From JBHIAG01 sp046758465 (GTDB lineage Bacteria > Acidobacteriota > Terriglobia > Acidiferrales > 2-02-FULL-67-57), in the NCBI GenBank assembly GCA_046758465.1, contig JBHIAG010000010.1:1-39046 (forward strand): a stretch of DNA of 39,046 nt. The letters are read 5' to 3'. Both the position numbers and the translations under genes were made by a program. Within the stretch, counting starts at the first letter, position 1, and every line of letters begins with the position of its first letter. The notes under the pieces were generated by a model, which saw only the letters and a list, made by a program, of their open reading frames with translations, searched no databases and was not told where the DNA came from. Shown piece by piece: positions 15,965 through 24,110 of the stretch.

Positions 15965-18100
15965 CTACGACGGCCGGGCGTTGCTGATTTGCACCAGTTG
16001 CGGACGGAGCTTCGCCTGCACGGTGCCTGCCGGGTCACGGGCAAAATAGAGCACATCCACCGGGCAGACCGCGATGCAGATGCCGCATTGGATGCAGGAG
16101 GAGTTGCGGTTGCTGAAGGCCTCTTGCTTCTGGGCGAAACTCATCACGTCAATTCCCACCTGGCAGTAGCGGGTACACTCGCCGCAACTGATGCACTTGT
16201 CGTTCGACTTGATCACCAGATCGGAGAACCAGCGGCTGATGAGCTCCATATAGAGTGCCAGCGGGCACCAGTAGCGGCACCAAACCTTGCCGCCAAAAAT
16301 CGGATAGAGCGCAATCGGCACCACGCCCACCAGGAGCCAGTCCACGATGATGTAGTACTGCTGCTGAAGATTTTTGGCCGTAAAGAACTCGCCGGTGTTG
16401 ATGTCGAACACTTTCAGGTTGACCCAGTAAGCGACGGTGATCAGGATCGCCCAGGCAAAGATGGAGTAGTTCATCTTTTCCCAGGCCTGCGCGCGCTGAC
16501 CTTTGGGGGCGTGGTGGCGCCAGCGGTCGCCGAACGTCTCGGCCAAGCCTCCGCAACCGCACACCCAGGTGCAGTAGGCCTTGCCAAAGTAGCGGGCAAA
16601 GATCGGAATCACTACGAAGGCGAACACGGCACCCCAAATCAGCCAAATCTTGGTATGGGTGAAAAAGGTATAGATAAACAGGGGCCAGGCATAGAACAGC
16701 CCGTAGCTGCGCCAGGCCTCGGCGCGCATCGCAGGCGTGCCAACGAAGGGCGCAATAAAGTTCGGAATGATGAAAAAGAAAATGACTTGGAAACTCAGCA
16801 GGGATGCGTAGCGCCAACGCTGGAACTTGGAATTCTTCCCCCAGCGCCGCGCCGCCTGCACGCCGAAGATCACCATGACGACCGTGTACATGGCCGAATA
16901 CCAGAAGCCAGGTTCGTATATCAACTCGAACCCCCGCCAGTTCACACTGAAGGTGAGAGCCTGCTGGAGGCGCGCGGTGAGCTGCTCACTGCCAAACCAG
17001 CTCCCCACCCAGTTGAGCAATGCCGTGCCCTTGTTGCGCGAGACGGCGTAGATCAGGTAGGCCATCGCCGCCCACGTGGCCAGGGTGGCATAGCGCCGCC
17101 AGGTCCAGTCGGTCTCGAACCGAATCCCCAGCTTGCGCAAGAACGCGACCGGCAGCTCGGCGCCAATCTGCACAAAGACCACGTCGTTCTTCAGTGTCTC
17201 GATTCGCTCACCGTCGTTCCCCGCCTTGCAGATGGTCACTTCCTTCTCGCGGATCTCGCAGAGCTCAGAGTTGAGCAGCACGTTGACGCGGCCCTGGCGC
17301 ATGGCCTCCTGGATGGCTTCGAGGTTGCGTTGGTTCGGCCGCGCCAACTCACCCCGCCGATAGGAGAGGGTGACACGGTTGGTCCAGCAGAGCGCCAGGG
17401 CATTCTCGATGGCCGAGTCGCCGCCGCCCACGACCAGCACGTCAAGGTCTCTGAACTGATCCGGCTCGGTCAGCTTGTAGTGGACTTTGGGGAGGTGTTC
17501 GCCCGGAGCCCCGAGCTTGCGCGGGTTGCCCCGCTTGCCCATGGCCAGAATGATTTTGCGGGCGGGATAGGTGGCTGCGGTAGTGACGACTTCGAAGCGC
17601 CCCTGAGTCCGGCGAATGTCTTTGACCTCTTCGCTCTCGCGCACCGCCAGGCTGAACTTCTCGATGGCCTCATACCAACCCTGAAGCAGTGTCTCTTTGG
17701 GGCAGTCGTCACAGATGGGCAATTCACCCTTGACCGCAAGGTCGCGCGGCTCGGCGTAGATCACCTTTCCACGAGAGAAGTCGGCGACCGTGGAGGCGGC
17801 TTCGCGCTTGTCAAAGACAAGGTAGCGTAGCCCGTGCTTTTTCGCTTCCAGAGCCGCGCTCAAGCCGGCAGCGCCGGCGCCGACGATGGCCACATCGTAG
17901 ACGCCGTCAGCTTTTTCTCTCATCTCCGGCAGGGTGGCGATGTGGTGGATGACTTCGTAGCCCTGGTTGATCGCGGTCTTGAGGACGGGCGAGCGCGCCA
18001 GGTCGCCCACCAAGTAGAGGTCTTTGACGTTGCTCTCGTAGTGGGCGTCGACCACCGGGAGCGCGTGCATCGCCGGCGTCTGGTACTGGGTGACCGCCAT
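15965..18100 (-). CDS. Fusion: permuted TrxR-like flavoprotein + NapH/NosR-type membrane ferredoxin
   Basis: 711 residues. Residues 15-55 carry LYLVGDLARSPVLKTAINQG, which resembles the C-terminal FAD motif of thioredoxin-reductase-like enzymes but here sits at the N-terminus. Then come the FAD motif VGAGAAG (73-79), a CDDC pair (C130, C133), GKRGNPRKL (188-196), and the NAD(P) motif VVGGGDSA (223-230). From about 335 there are about seven membrane segments, with Cys motifs YCTWVCGCGG (509-518) and VWCRYWCP (606-613) typical of NapH/NosR/Fer4_5 proteins. The C-terminus has two [4Fe-4S] motifs, C636-C639-C642-C646 and C669-C672-C675-C679. Likely role: electron transfer between NAD(P)H, a membrane pool and an unknown partner. 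It lies upstream of trxB on the same strand. The domain calls are firm; the reaction is unknown. Confidence 0.85.
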   Translation of the reverse strand: MAVTQYQTPAMHALPVVDAHYESNVKDLYLVGDLARSPVLKTAINQGYEVIHHIATLPEMREKADGVYDVAIVGAGAAGLSAALEAKKHGLRYLVFDKREAASTVADFSRGKVIYAEPRDLAVKGELPICDDCPKETLLQGWYEAIEKFSLAVRESEEVKDIRRTQGRFEVVTTAATYPARKIILAMGKRGNPRKLGAPGEHLPKVHYKLTEPDQFRDLDVLVVGGGDSAIENALALCWTNRVTLSYRRGELARPNQRNLEAIQEAMRQGRVNVLLNSELCEIREKEVTICKAGNDGERIETLKNDVVFVQIGAELPVAFLRKLGIRFETDWTWRRYATLATWAAMAYLIYAVSRNKGTALLNWVGSWFGSEQLTARLQQALTFSVNWRGFELIYEPGFWYSAMYTVVMVIFGVQAARRWGKNSKFQRWRYASLLSFQVIFFFIIPNFIAPFVGTPAMRAEAWRSYGLFYAWPLFIYTFFTHTKIWLIWGAVFAFVVIPIFARYFGKAYCTWVCGCGGLAETFGDRWRHHAPKGQRAQAWEKMNYSIFAWAILITVAYWVNLKVFDINTGEFFTAKNLQQQYYIIVDWLLVGVVPIALYPIFGGKVWCRYWCPLALYMELISRWFSDLVIKSNDKCISCGECTRYCQVGIDVMSFAQKQEAFSNRNSSCIQCGICIAVCPVDVLYFARDPAGTVQAKLRPQLVQISNARPS

Positions 18101-18251
18101 AACCTCTCTAGTCAGCCGGGTAGGCGTGCATCTGTCAGCGTCACGCCATTGGATGCATCGCAGCCGAGTACAGACACTGATTTTATAGGAGCTACTCTCA
18201 GGGCCGCGAGAAAATTTGCCTCATTTGCTTCTGGCGTCTAGAATAACGGCC

Positions 18252-19805
18252 ATGCTTATGCGTTCCGCCTATGCGGCTCTCCTGCTGCTGGCGCTCCTGG
18301 GAAGGGGTATTCCCGCAGCGGCGGCCGGCTTGGAGGAAAAGCCCTCACCCGGGGTGGAGAAGCGCGTTGCGGTCCGCCTCGCGGGCGACGCCCGCAGGGT
18401 CTTCGTCGCGCTCGGCGAGCTCTACGGTGTGCGGGTCGTGGTGGATGAGGAGTTTCCCGCGCGGTGGGTGCGGCTGCGGCTGGCGGAGGCCGACTTTGAT
18501 ACCGCACTGCGATTGGCTGCACAAGTTGCCAATGCCTTCTGGATTTCGCTCGCTGACGGAACCATTCTTGTAGCCGCGAACACTCCGGAAAAGCATCGGC
18601 AGTACGAACCCCAGGTGCTGCAGACGTTCTCGCTCGCCGGAAGCACGCCGGAAGAATTGGCCGAAACGGTGCGGTTGTTGCGAGAGGTGCTCGACATGCG
18701 GCGCATCCGCGCGGATACGCGCACGAATACCTTCACCGTGCGCGACACCCCGGAGCGCCTGGCCCTGGCTGCTCGGCTGCTGGCAGAACTCCGCCGCGAC
18801 CCCGGCGAGGTGTTGGTGGAAGCGTTGCTGCTCGAAGTCGACCGGGAGCGCGCCCGGCGTCTGGGCATCCTGCCGCCGCAGCAAGCCATCATCGTGCACC
18901 TGGGGACGGGCTTCGTGGACTTTGCGGACCTCGCATCGCTCATTGATGCCCTGCAGGCGCTACTCGGGCGCAGCCAGATTCCCGAGGCACTGCGCGGCGT
19001 CTCCCTCGATACCCTGCTGGGGGAGCTGGCGGCCGACCCGAACCTGCTCAAAGCCGCTCTGCCGCCCTTCGTTCTGCTGGGCGGCGGGGCGACCACTTTT
19101 GCTGCCACCCTGCCCGGCGCCACGCTGAACTTGCTCGATCTGGCCAGCGTGACGCGCTCGCTGCGCCGGGTCAGCCTGCGCGCGCGTCACCGGCAAGAAG
19201 CCACGCTCTTCGTGGGCGAACGCTTCCCGGTGGTGCTGGCGACTTTTTCCTCAATCTTCTTTCCGCGAGTAGTCCTGGAGCTCATCCAGCAAGGTCTGTT
19301 CGTGCCCCCCATCCCCGCCGTGCAGTACGAGGAGCTGGGGCTGAGGCTTACGGCGGAGCCGCACTTGCACACAGCCGGTGAAGTCACCCTACGAATTAAG
19401 CTCGATATCCGTACGCTTACGCCCACAACCCTGAACACCATTCCCATCTTTTCCAATCGGGTGATTGAGCAGACGGTGCGGCTCAAGGCGGGCGAAGTCC
19501 TGCTTCTCTCCGGCATGCGCAGCCAGACGCAAGAGGAAATACGCGAGGGGACGCCGGGACTCGGCCGGCTGCCCGGGCTCGGACAGCTATTCAGCCGGCG
19601 TGCGCGGCGCATGCGGGAAACCGAGTTGCTGGTACTGCTCAGGCCACGCATCCTGCGCCCCTCCCGGCTTGACCGGGCCGCGCCCCGCGCCCTTTACGTG
19701 GGCACGGAGGCGCGCCTCTCACCTCTGGGAGCGGTGCCGGCTACGCCCACCACCCCGCGCCCACCACAAACACCTCCGCGGAAGCAGCCGCCCCAACAAA
19801 ACTAG
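18252..19805 (+). CDS. Secretin-like protein (type II secretion/type IV pilus secretin domain)
   Basis: 517 residues from ATG 18252, giving a signal peptide (MRSAYAALLLLALL, cleavage near AAAA). Residues about 40-110 look like an N0/STN domain, about 120-185 an N1/NolW repeat (ADTRTNTFTVRDTPERLA), and about 190-475 the secretin core, with RHRQEATLFVGERFPV, an EELGLRLTAEPHLH strand and VRLKAGEVLLLSGMRSQTQEE as in GspD/PilQ. The tail is Pro/Thr-rich. Other type II or type IV pilus genes are not nearby, so it is a stand-alone member; export of a specific protein or an outer-membrane structural role are both possible. Divergent from the fusion gene, with a 151-base gap. Its stop is followed 17 bases later by the second MITE-like element. 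Confidence 0.83.
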   Translation: MLMRSAYAALLLLALLGRGIPAAAAGLEEKPSPGVEKRVAVRLAGDARRVFVALGELYGVRVVVDEEFPARWVRLRLAEADFDTALRLAAQVANAFWISLADGTILVAANTPEKHRQYEPQVLQTFSLAGSTPEELAETVRLLREVLDMRRIRADTRTNTFTVRDTPERLALAARLLAELRRDPGEVLVEALLLEVDRERARRLGILPPQQAIIVHLGTGFVDFADLASLIDALQALLGRSQIPEALRGVSLDTLLGELAADPNLLKAALPPFVLLGGGATTFAATLPGATLNLLDLASVTRSLRRVSLRARHRQEATLFVGERFPVVLATFSSIFFPRVVLELIQQGLFVPPIPAVQYEELGLRLTAEPHLHTAGEVTLRIKLDIRTLTPTTLNTIPIFSNRVIEQTVRLKAGEVLLLSGMRSQTQEEIREGTPGLGRLPGLGQLFSRRARRMRETELLVLLRPRILRPSRLDRAAPRALYVGTEARLSPLGAVPATPTTPRPPQTPPRKQPPQQN

Positions 19806-19822
19806 GAGTGGGCGAGGCGGCT

Positions 19823-19992
19823 AGTGCCGTTCCATCTTGATGAGCCTATGCAGTGCACCTGCGAATCAGGTCCACACGCCCGAGACGCTCACTGCGGCTC
19901 ATCTGCGATGAAGCGTTTCTGAGCAAACCTGCGTACCAGCAAGCTGGTAGGGGGCTTACGCCACATAGCCCCAAATAGTTGGAACGGCACTA
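19823..19992. mobile_element. MITE-like element, copy 2 (TIR TAGTGCCGTTCCA)
   Basis: 170-base non-coding element with the inverted repeat TAGTGCCGTTCCA at 19823-19835 and its complement at 19980-19992. Both ends extend to CTAG. The interior differs from copy 1 (6457-6561) in length and sequence, so only the ends are shared. The right end supplies the TAG stop of truB (minus strand). A CTAG target with TA duplication is known for IS630. Excising the element and one TA leaves CTAG with the truB stop intact. No ORF or transposase is inside. Confidence 0.7.
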
Positions 19993-20922
19993 GGCTGGCG
20001 CCGGCAACACCACAATGGGCTGGAAAATGCGAGGGACAACCGCCTGCGCGATGGCGATGAGCTTGCGTTCCTGGTTGAACACACGCAGGCGATACGGGCT
20101 CCACTTGCAGCTGTCAATTGCACTTACCATCTCGGGCGGCTCGATCTGAGCTTCGCTGAGCTCAATTTTTCCACCGTGACGCAGTTTGCGTTCGACTGCC
20201 GCACCCACCACGGCGCGCGGCAAATCGGGCAGCAGACGGTCAAGCGGAATCAGCACCCGATCGCGCGCGCTGCTCTGGAGCGCCGGCTCCAGTTCCTCGA
20301 GGGTTACAGCCAGCTCGAGGGTGAACTCACCGGCGGCGGTGCGGCAAATCTCCACCAGGTGCGCCCCCGGGCCCAGCCGTTGGCCTAGGTCGTGGGCGAG
20401 CGTGCGAATATAAGTGCCGGCGGCGCATTCAATCTCAAAGCGCGCCCGCGAACCCTCCACCGCCAACAAGTCAAACCGGTAAACCTCGGCCGCGATCGCT
20501 GCCAGCGTGAACCTTTTTTTCTTCCGTGCCAGTTCGTAAGCAGCGATGCCGCCAACCTTTTTAGCCGAGTAGCAAGGGGGGACCTGCTGAAATTTTCCCA
20601 CAAATTGTCGGACCAAGGGCTCCAGGACCGCCCGCTCGAGTGCGGGAGCCGTGTCGGGGCCGAGCGGCTCGCCATCGGCATCGTAGGTATCGGTGGCAAA
20701 GCCGAAGCGGATGGTGCCGAGGTAGCACTTGCGGCGGCCCTGGTAGAAGCGCTGCAGCCGCGTGGCCGTGCCAACCAGCAGCGGCAACACGCCGGTGGCA
20801 ATAGGGTCGAGCGTGCCCAGGTGGCCCACCGCGCGGATGTGCAGCAAGCGGCGGACACGCGCGACAACGTCGTGCGAGGTCATGCCGCGAGACTTGTTGA
20901 TGACTAGAGCCCCGTGGCTCAT
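19990..20922 (-). CDS. truB: tRNA pseudouridine(55) synthase
   Basis: Converts U55 to pseudouridine in the T-loop of most tRNAs. 310 residues. The TruB signature GHLGTLDPIATGVLPLL (about residues 33-49) contains the catalytic Asp, preceded by the INKSRGMTSHDVV motif, and later AGTYIRTLAHDLG. The C-terminus has a PUA-like region. ATG 20922 overlaps the rbfA stop as ATGA, indicating translational coupling. The TAG stop is the edge of the repeat element at 19823-19992, and the protein appears complete. Last gene of the rimP-nusA-infB-ylxP-rbfA-truB operon. Confidence 0.96.
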   Translation of the reverse strand: MSHGALVINKSRGMTSHDVVARVRRLLHIRAVGHLGTLDPIATGVLPLLVGTATRLQRFYQGRRKCYLGTIRFGFATDTYDADGEPLGPDTAPALERAVLEPLVRQFVGKFQQVPPCYSAKKVGGIAAYELARKKKRFTLAAIAAEVYRFDLLAVEGSRARFEIECAAGTYIRTLAHDLGQRLGPGAHLVEICRTAAGEFTLELAVTLEELEPALQSSARDRVLIPLDRLLPDLPRAVVGAAVERKLRHGGKIELSEAQIEPPEMVSAIDSCKWSPYRLRVFNQERKLIAIAQAVVPRIFQPIVVLPAPA

Positions 20923-21296
20923 CGCTCCTCGGTATCGTCGTGCTGCTCGCGACGGTGCACCTCTTCCAGCAGCTCCTCGATGCGCGCCCCCTGCTCGAGG
21001 GTGGTATCAAGCTCAAAGCGCAGCGCCGGAACGTGGTGCATCCGCAGCCGGTGTGAGAGTTCGCGCCGGAGGAAGGAGCTTGCCGCTTCCAGCCCGCGCA
21101 GACTTTCCTGGCGCTGCTCCGCGCTCCCCAGAACGCTGACGTAAACCCGGGCGTGGCGCAGATCTGGCGAGACCCGCACGGCGGTGACGGTGGCAAAGCC
21201 GATCCGGGGGTCTTTCAGCTCGCGCAGCAACAGGCTGCTGATTTCCTCCCGAATTTGCTCGCCGACGCGTTGGGGTCGGCGTCCGGGGACGGTCAT
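20919..21296 (-). CDS. rbfA: Ribosome-binding factor A
   Basis: 125-residue KH-like protein that assists late 30S subunit maturation and 16S rRNA 5'-end processing. RVGEQIREEISSLLLRELKDPR at the start and FATVTAVRVSPDLRHARVYVSVLG in the middle are the hallmark segments, followed by RRELSHRLRMHHVPALRFELD. It overlaps truB by 4 bases (ATGA) and follows the DUF503 gene by 18 bases, as in many bacteria. Confidence 0.96.
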   Translation of the reverse strand: MTVPGRRPQRVGEQIREEISSLLLRELKDPRIGFATVTAVRVSPDLRHARVYVSVLGSAEQRQESLRGLEAASSFLRRELSHRLRMHHVPALRFELDTTLEQGARIEELLEEVHRREQHDDTEER

Positions 21297-21314
21297 GTGA
21301 GTGTCTGGACGCGC

Positions 21315-21596
21315 CTACAGATATTCGATGTGACTGTCCACCAGATCGCCGCCGAGCAGACGCTCGGACTCGCTCGCCACGGCCGCCAGCACTTGGGCCA
21401 GGTGGGCCCGGCTGCTGCTGAGGGAGACCACGCCCAGGGTGGCGCGCTGCCAGAGCTCCTGGTGGTCGAGCTCGGCGACAGCGACATTGAAGCGCGCACG
21501 CAGGCGGCCCTTCACACGCTCTACGACCTGCCGCTTGTCCTTCAGCGAACGTGCGTACGCGAGGTGAAGTTCGAGCGTGACCAGCCCTACCACCAT
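21315..21596 (-). CDS. ylxP: DUF503 (YlxP-like) protein
   Basis: 93-residue DUF503 family protein, equivalent to Bacillus YlxP, encoded between infB and rbfA in many genomes and presumed to act in ribosome maturation. The motif LHLAYARSLKDKRQVVERVKGRLRARF is diagnostic, followed by FNVAVAEL and a YL terminus. The frame is open far upstream into infB, but ATG 21596 starts the conserved MVVGLVTLELHL and lies 31 bases after the infB stop. Confidence 0.9.
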   Translation of the reverse strand: MVVGLVTLELHLAYARSLKDKRQVVERVKGRLRARFNVAVAELDHQELWQRATLGVVSLSSSRAHLAQVLAAVASESERLLGGDLVDSHIEYL

Positions 21597-21627
21597 CGCC
21601 GTGGACCGTGCGTCTTCGTCTGTACGC

Positions 21628-24090
21628 TTATACCAGCCGGGCGTCGAGCCCGTGCGTCTTGGTGACTTCGCTCGGGCTCGGGATCCGTTCGACCGTGAAG
21701 GCCTCCAGGACGTCGCCGACCTTGATGTCCGAGAAGTTGCTGATGGAGACACCGCACTCGTAGCCGGAACGGACTTCGTTCACATCGTCCTTGAAGCGCC
21801 GCAAAGAGGTGACCTTCCCCTGATAGATGACGACGCTGTCGCGGAGGAGGCGGACCGGAGCGTCGCGAACGATTTTTCCATCGAGCACGTAGCAGCCGGC
21901 AACGGCGCCGACTTTGGAGATGCGGAAGGTCTCGCGCACTTCGGCGCGGCCGAGGAATGTTTCTTTCAGGGTGGGCTCGAGCATGCCCGTGAGGGCGCGG
22001 CGGATCTCCTCGAGCGCATCGTAGATGACGTTGTGCAGCCGCACCTCGACGCCCTCCTGCTGGGCCAGGTTAGAGGCTTTGCGGTCCGGGCGAACGTTGA
22101 AGCCGATGATGATGGCGTTCGAGGCCGCGGCCAGCAACACGTCGGTTTCGTTGATGCCGCCCACACCGGGGTGAATGATTTCGACCCTCACCTTCTCGCC
22201 ACTCAACTGTTGCAGTTGGGCGGTGAGGGCTTCGACGGAACCGTGCACGTCGGCTTTGACAACCAGGCGCAGCTCCTTCATTTCACCGACCGCGAGTTGC
22301 TCGTGCAACTGGTCGAGACTGACGCGGGCGCTGCGGGCGAGCGCGGCCTCGCGCTGCTTCTGCTCGCGATAGGTGGCAATCTGCTTGGCCTTGACCTCGT
22401 CACTGACGACCTGGAAGGTGTCGCCAGCCTGCGGGAGGTTGCTCAAGCCCAATACTTCGACCGGTGTGGAGAGTCCAGCCGTTTCCAGTGAATGGCCGCG
22501 GTCGTCAAACATCGCCCGCACCTTGCCGTACACGGAACCACAGATGAAAGGGTCGCCTGCGTGCAGCGTGCCGTTTTGAACTAGGATGCTGGCAACCGGG
22601 CCGCGGCCCTTATCGAGCCTGGCTTCGAGCACGAGGCCGCTGGCCAGACGATTGGGCGTGGCGCGGAGCTCTTGCAAGTCCGCCACGAGCAGAATCATTT
22701 CCAGCAGGAGGTTGACGTTCGTTTTCTGCTTGGCAGAGACCTCGACAGTGACGGCGTCGCCGCCCCACTCTTCCGGCTTGAGGCCGTGGCTGGAGAGTTG
22801 CTTCTTGACGCGGTCGGGTTGGGCGCCGGGTATGTCCATTTTGTTGATGGCAACCACGATCGGCACGCCAGCGGCGCGGGCGTGATCGATGGCTTCGAGC
22901 GTTTGCGCCATGACGCCATCATCGGCGGCCACGACGAGTACCACGATGTCAGTTACCTTGGCACCGCGGGCACGCATGCGGGTGAAGGCCTCGTGGCCGG
23001 GTGTGTCGATGAAGACGATCTTGCGGCCGTTGACTTCGACCTGGTAGGCGCCAATGTGCTGGGTGATGCCACCGACCTCTTCGGCCACGCGGTTGGTGTT
23101 GCGGATGGCGTCGAGGAGCAAGGTCTTGCCGTGGTCCACATGGCCCATGACGGTGACTACCGGGGGGCGCGGCACAAGCACACCCGTCGCCGGCTGCGCC
23201 TCGAACACCTCGCGCAAAGTTTGCTCCTCAAAACTAAGCACGGTAGCTTCGGCGTTGAATTGCCGGCTGAGCTCGGTAGCCAAGGCGATGTCGAGGGTTT
23301 GGTTGATCGTGGCCAGAATGCTGCGATCAAAGAGCACCCTGATAACGTCCTTGGCGCGGACCTCGAGTTTTTCGGCCAGCTCCTTGACAGTGATCCCCTC
23401 AGTGATGGTGATTTTCAGGGGCTCGGTGCGAACCGGGATGATTGGGGCGCGCGGCGTGGGCAGTTTGGGGGCCACCCGTTCGGCCTTGGCGCGTGCCCGC
23501 ACCGGATGGGCGAGTTTGCGCTCGCCCTCCTCGTAGCGCTTCTCCAAGTGCGTCTTTACGAGACGGCGTGGCGCAGGTTTGGGCTGATAGATCGGCTGGC
23601 CGGGTTTCGGAAGCGGCGGTGCTAAGTCAGGAGCCGCCGCCCTGGGCACCGGACGAATCCGCGGAGGCCCCTCGAGGCGGGTCACGGGAGCGGCCGCGGG
23701 CCGCGCGGGAACTCGCTTCAGCTCGGCGGAGGGTCTGGCGGGGCTGGGCGCAGCCGCCGGTGGAGCGGGCCGGGCTCCCACCAGAGGTTGCGCTGCCTTG
23801 GCTGCGGCCGCCCGACGGGCTTCAGCTTCAGCCCGCGCGCGTTCACGTGCAGCCTGCTCGGCGGCCTCCTGTTCGGCCGCGATGCGCTCAGCCTCAGCCT
23901 TAGCGGCCGCGGCCTGCTCGGCAGCCTCCTGTGCCCGAAAGTGGGCGCGAACTTTGTTGGCCAGCTCGTCGTCAATTGAGCTCGAGTGGGTCTTCTTCTC
24001 CGTGACCCCGATCTCGACCAAGTAGTCGAGGATGCGCTTGCTTTTGATCTCGAGCTCGCGACCGAGCTCATTGATGCGAATTTGTTCCAT
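21628..24090 (-). CDS. infB: Translation initiation factor IF-2
   Basis: GTPase that brings initiator fMet-tRNA to the 30S subunit. 820 residues. An IF2_N module is at residues 1-50 (IRINELGRELEIKSKRIL), a long Ala/Glu/Arg and then Pro/Ala-rich linker spans about 55-230, a second IF2_N module precedes the GTPase domain (G1 GHVDHGKT near 318, G3 DTPGHEAF, G4 NKMD), then domain II and the C-terminal tRNA-binding domains (KADVHGSVEAL, IIGFNVRP). It begins 20 bases after nusA stops. The usual ylxR/ylxQ genes between nusA and infB are missing here. Confidence 0.97.
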   Translation of the reverse strand: MEQIRINELGRELEIKSKRILDYLVEIGVTEKKTHSSSIDDELANKVRAHFRAQEAAEQAAAAKAEAERIAAEQEAAEQAARERARAEAEARRAAAAKAAQPLVGARPAPPAAAPSPARPSAELKRVPARPAAAPVTRLEGPPRIRPVPRAAAPDLAPPLPKPGQPIYQPKPAPRRLVKTHLEKRYEEGERKLAHPVRARAKAERVAPKLPTPRAPIIPVRTEPLKITITEGITVKELAEKLEVRAKDVIRVLFDRSILATINQTLDIALATELSRQFNAEATVLSFEEQTLREVFEAQPATGVLVPRPPVVTVMGHVDHGKTLLLDAIRNTNRVAEEVGGITQHIGAYQVEVNGRKIVFIDTPGHEAFTRMRARGAKVTDIVVLVVAADDGVMAQTLEAIDHARAAGVPIVVAINKMDIPGAQPDRVKKQLSSHGLKPEEWGGDAVTVEVSAKQKTNVNLLLEMILLVADLQELRATPNRLASGLVLEARLDKGRGPVASILVQNGTLHAGDPFICGSVYGKVRAMFDDRGHSLETAGLSTPVEVLGLSNLPQAGDTFQVVSDEVKAKQIATYREQKQREAALARSARVSLDQLHEQLAVGEMKELRLVVKADVHGSVEALTAQLQQLSGEKVRVEIIHPGVGGINETDVLLAAASNAIIIGFNVRPDRKASNLAQQEGVEVRLHNVIYDALEEIRRALTGMLEPTLKETFLGRAEVRETFRISKVGAVAGCYVLDGKIVRDAPVRLLRDSVVIYQGKVTSLRRFKDDVNEVRSGYECGVSISNFSDIKVGDVLEAFTVERIPSPSEVTKTHGLDARLV

Positions 24091-24110
24091 CGTCGTACGA
24101 CACGCTTTCT

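Noticed and set aside
15989..17830. Very long plus-strand open frame (613 codons) opposite the flavo-iron-sulfur fusion
   Set aside because: It is antisense to a gene with many recognisable motifs; its translation is His/Arg/Gly-rich without family motifs, as expected in high-GC DNA.
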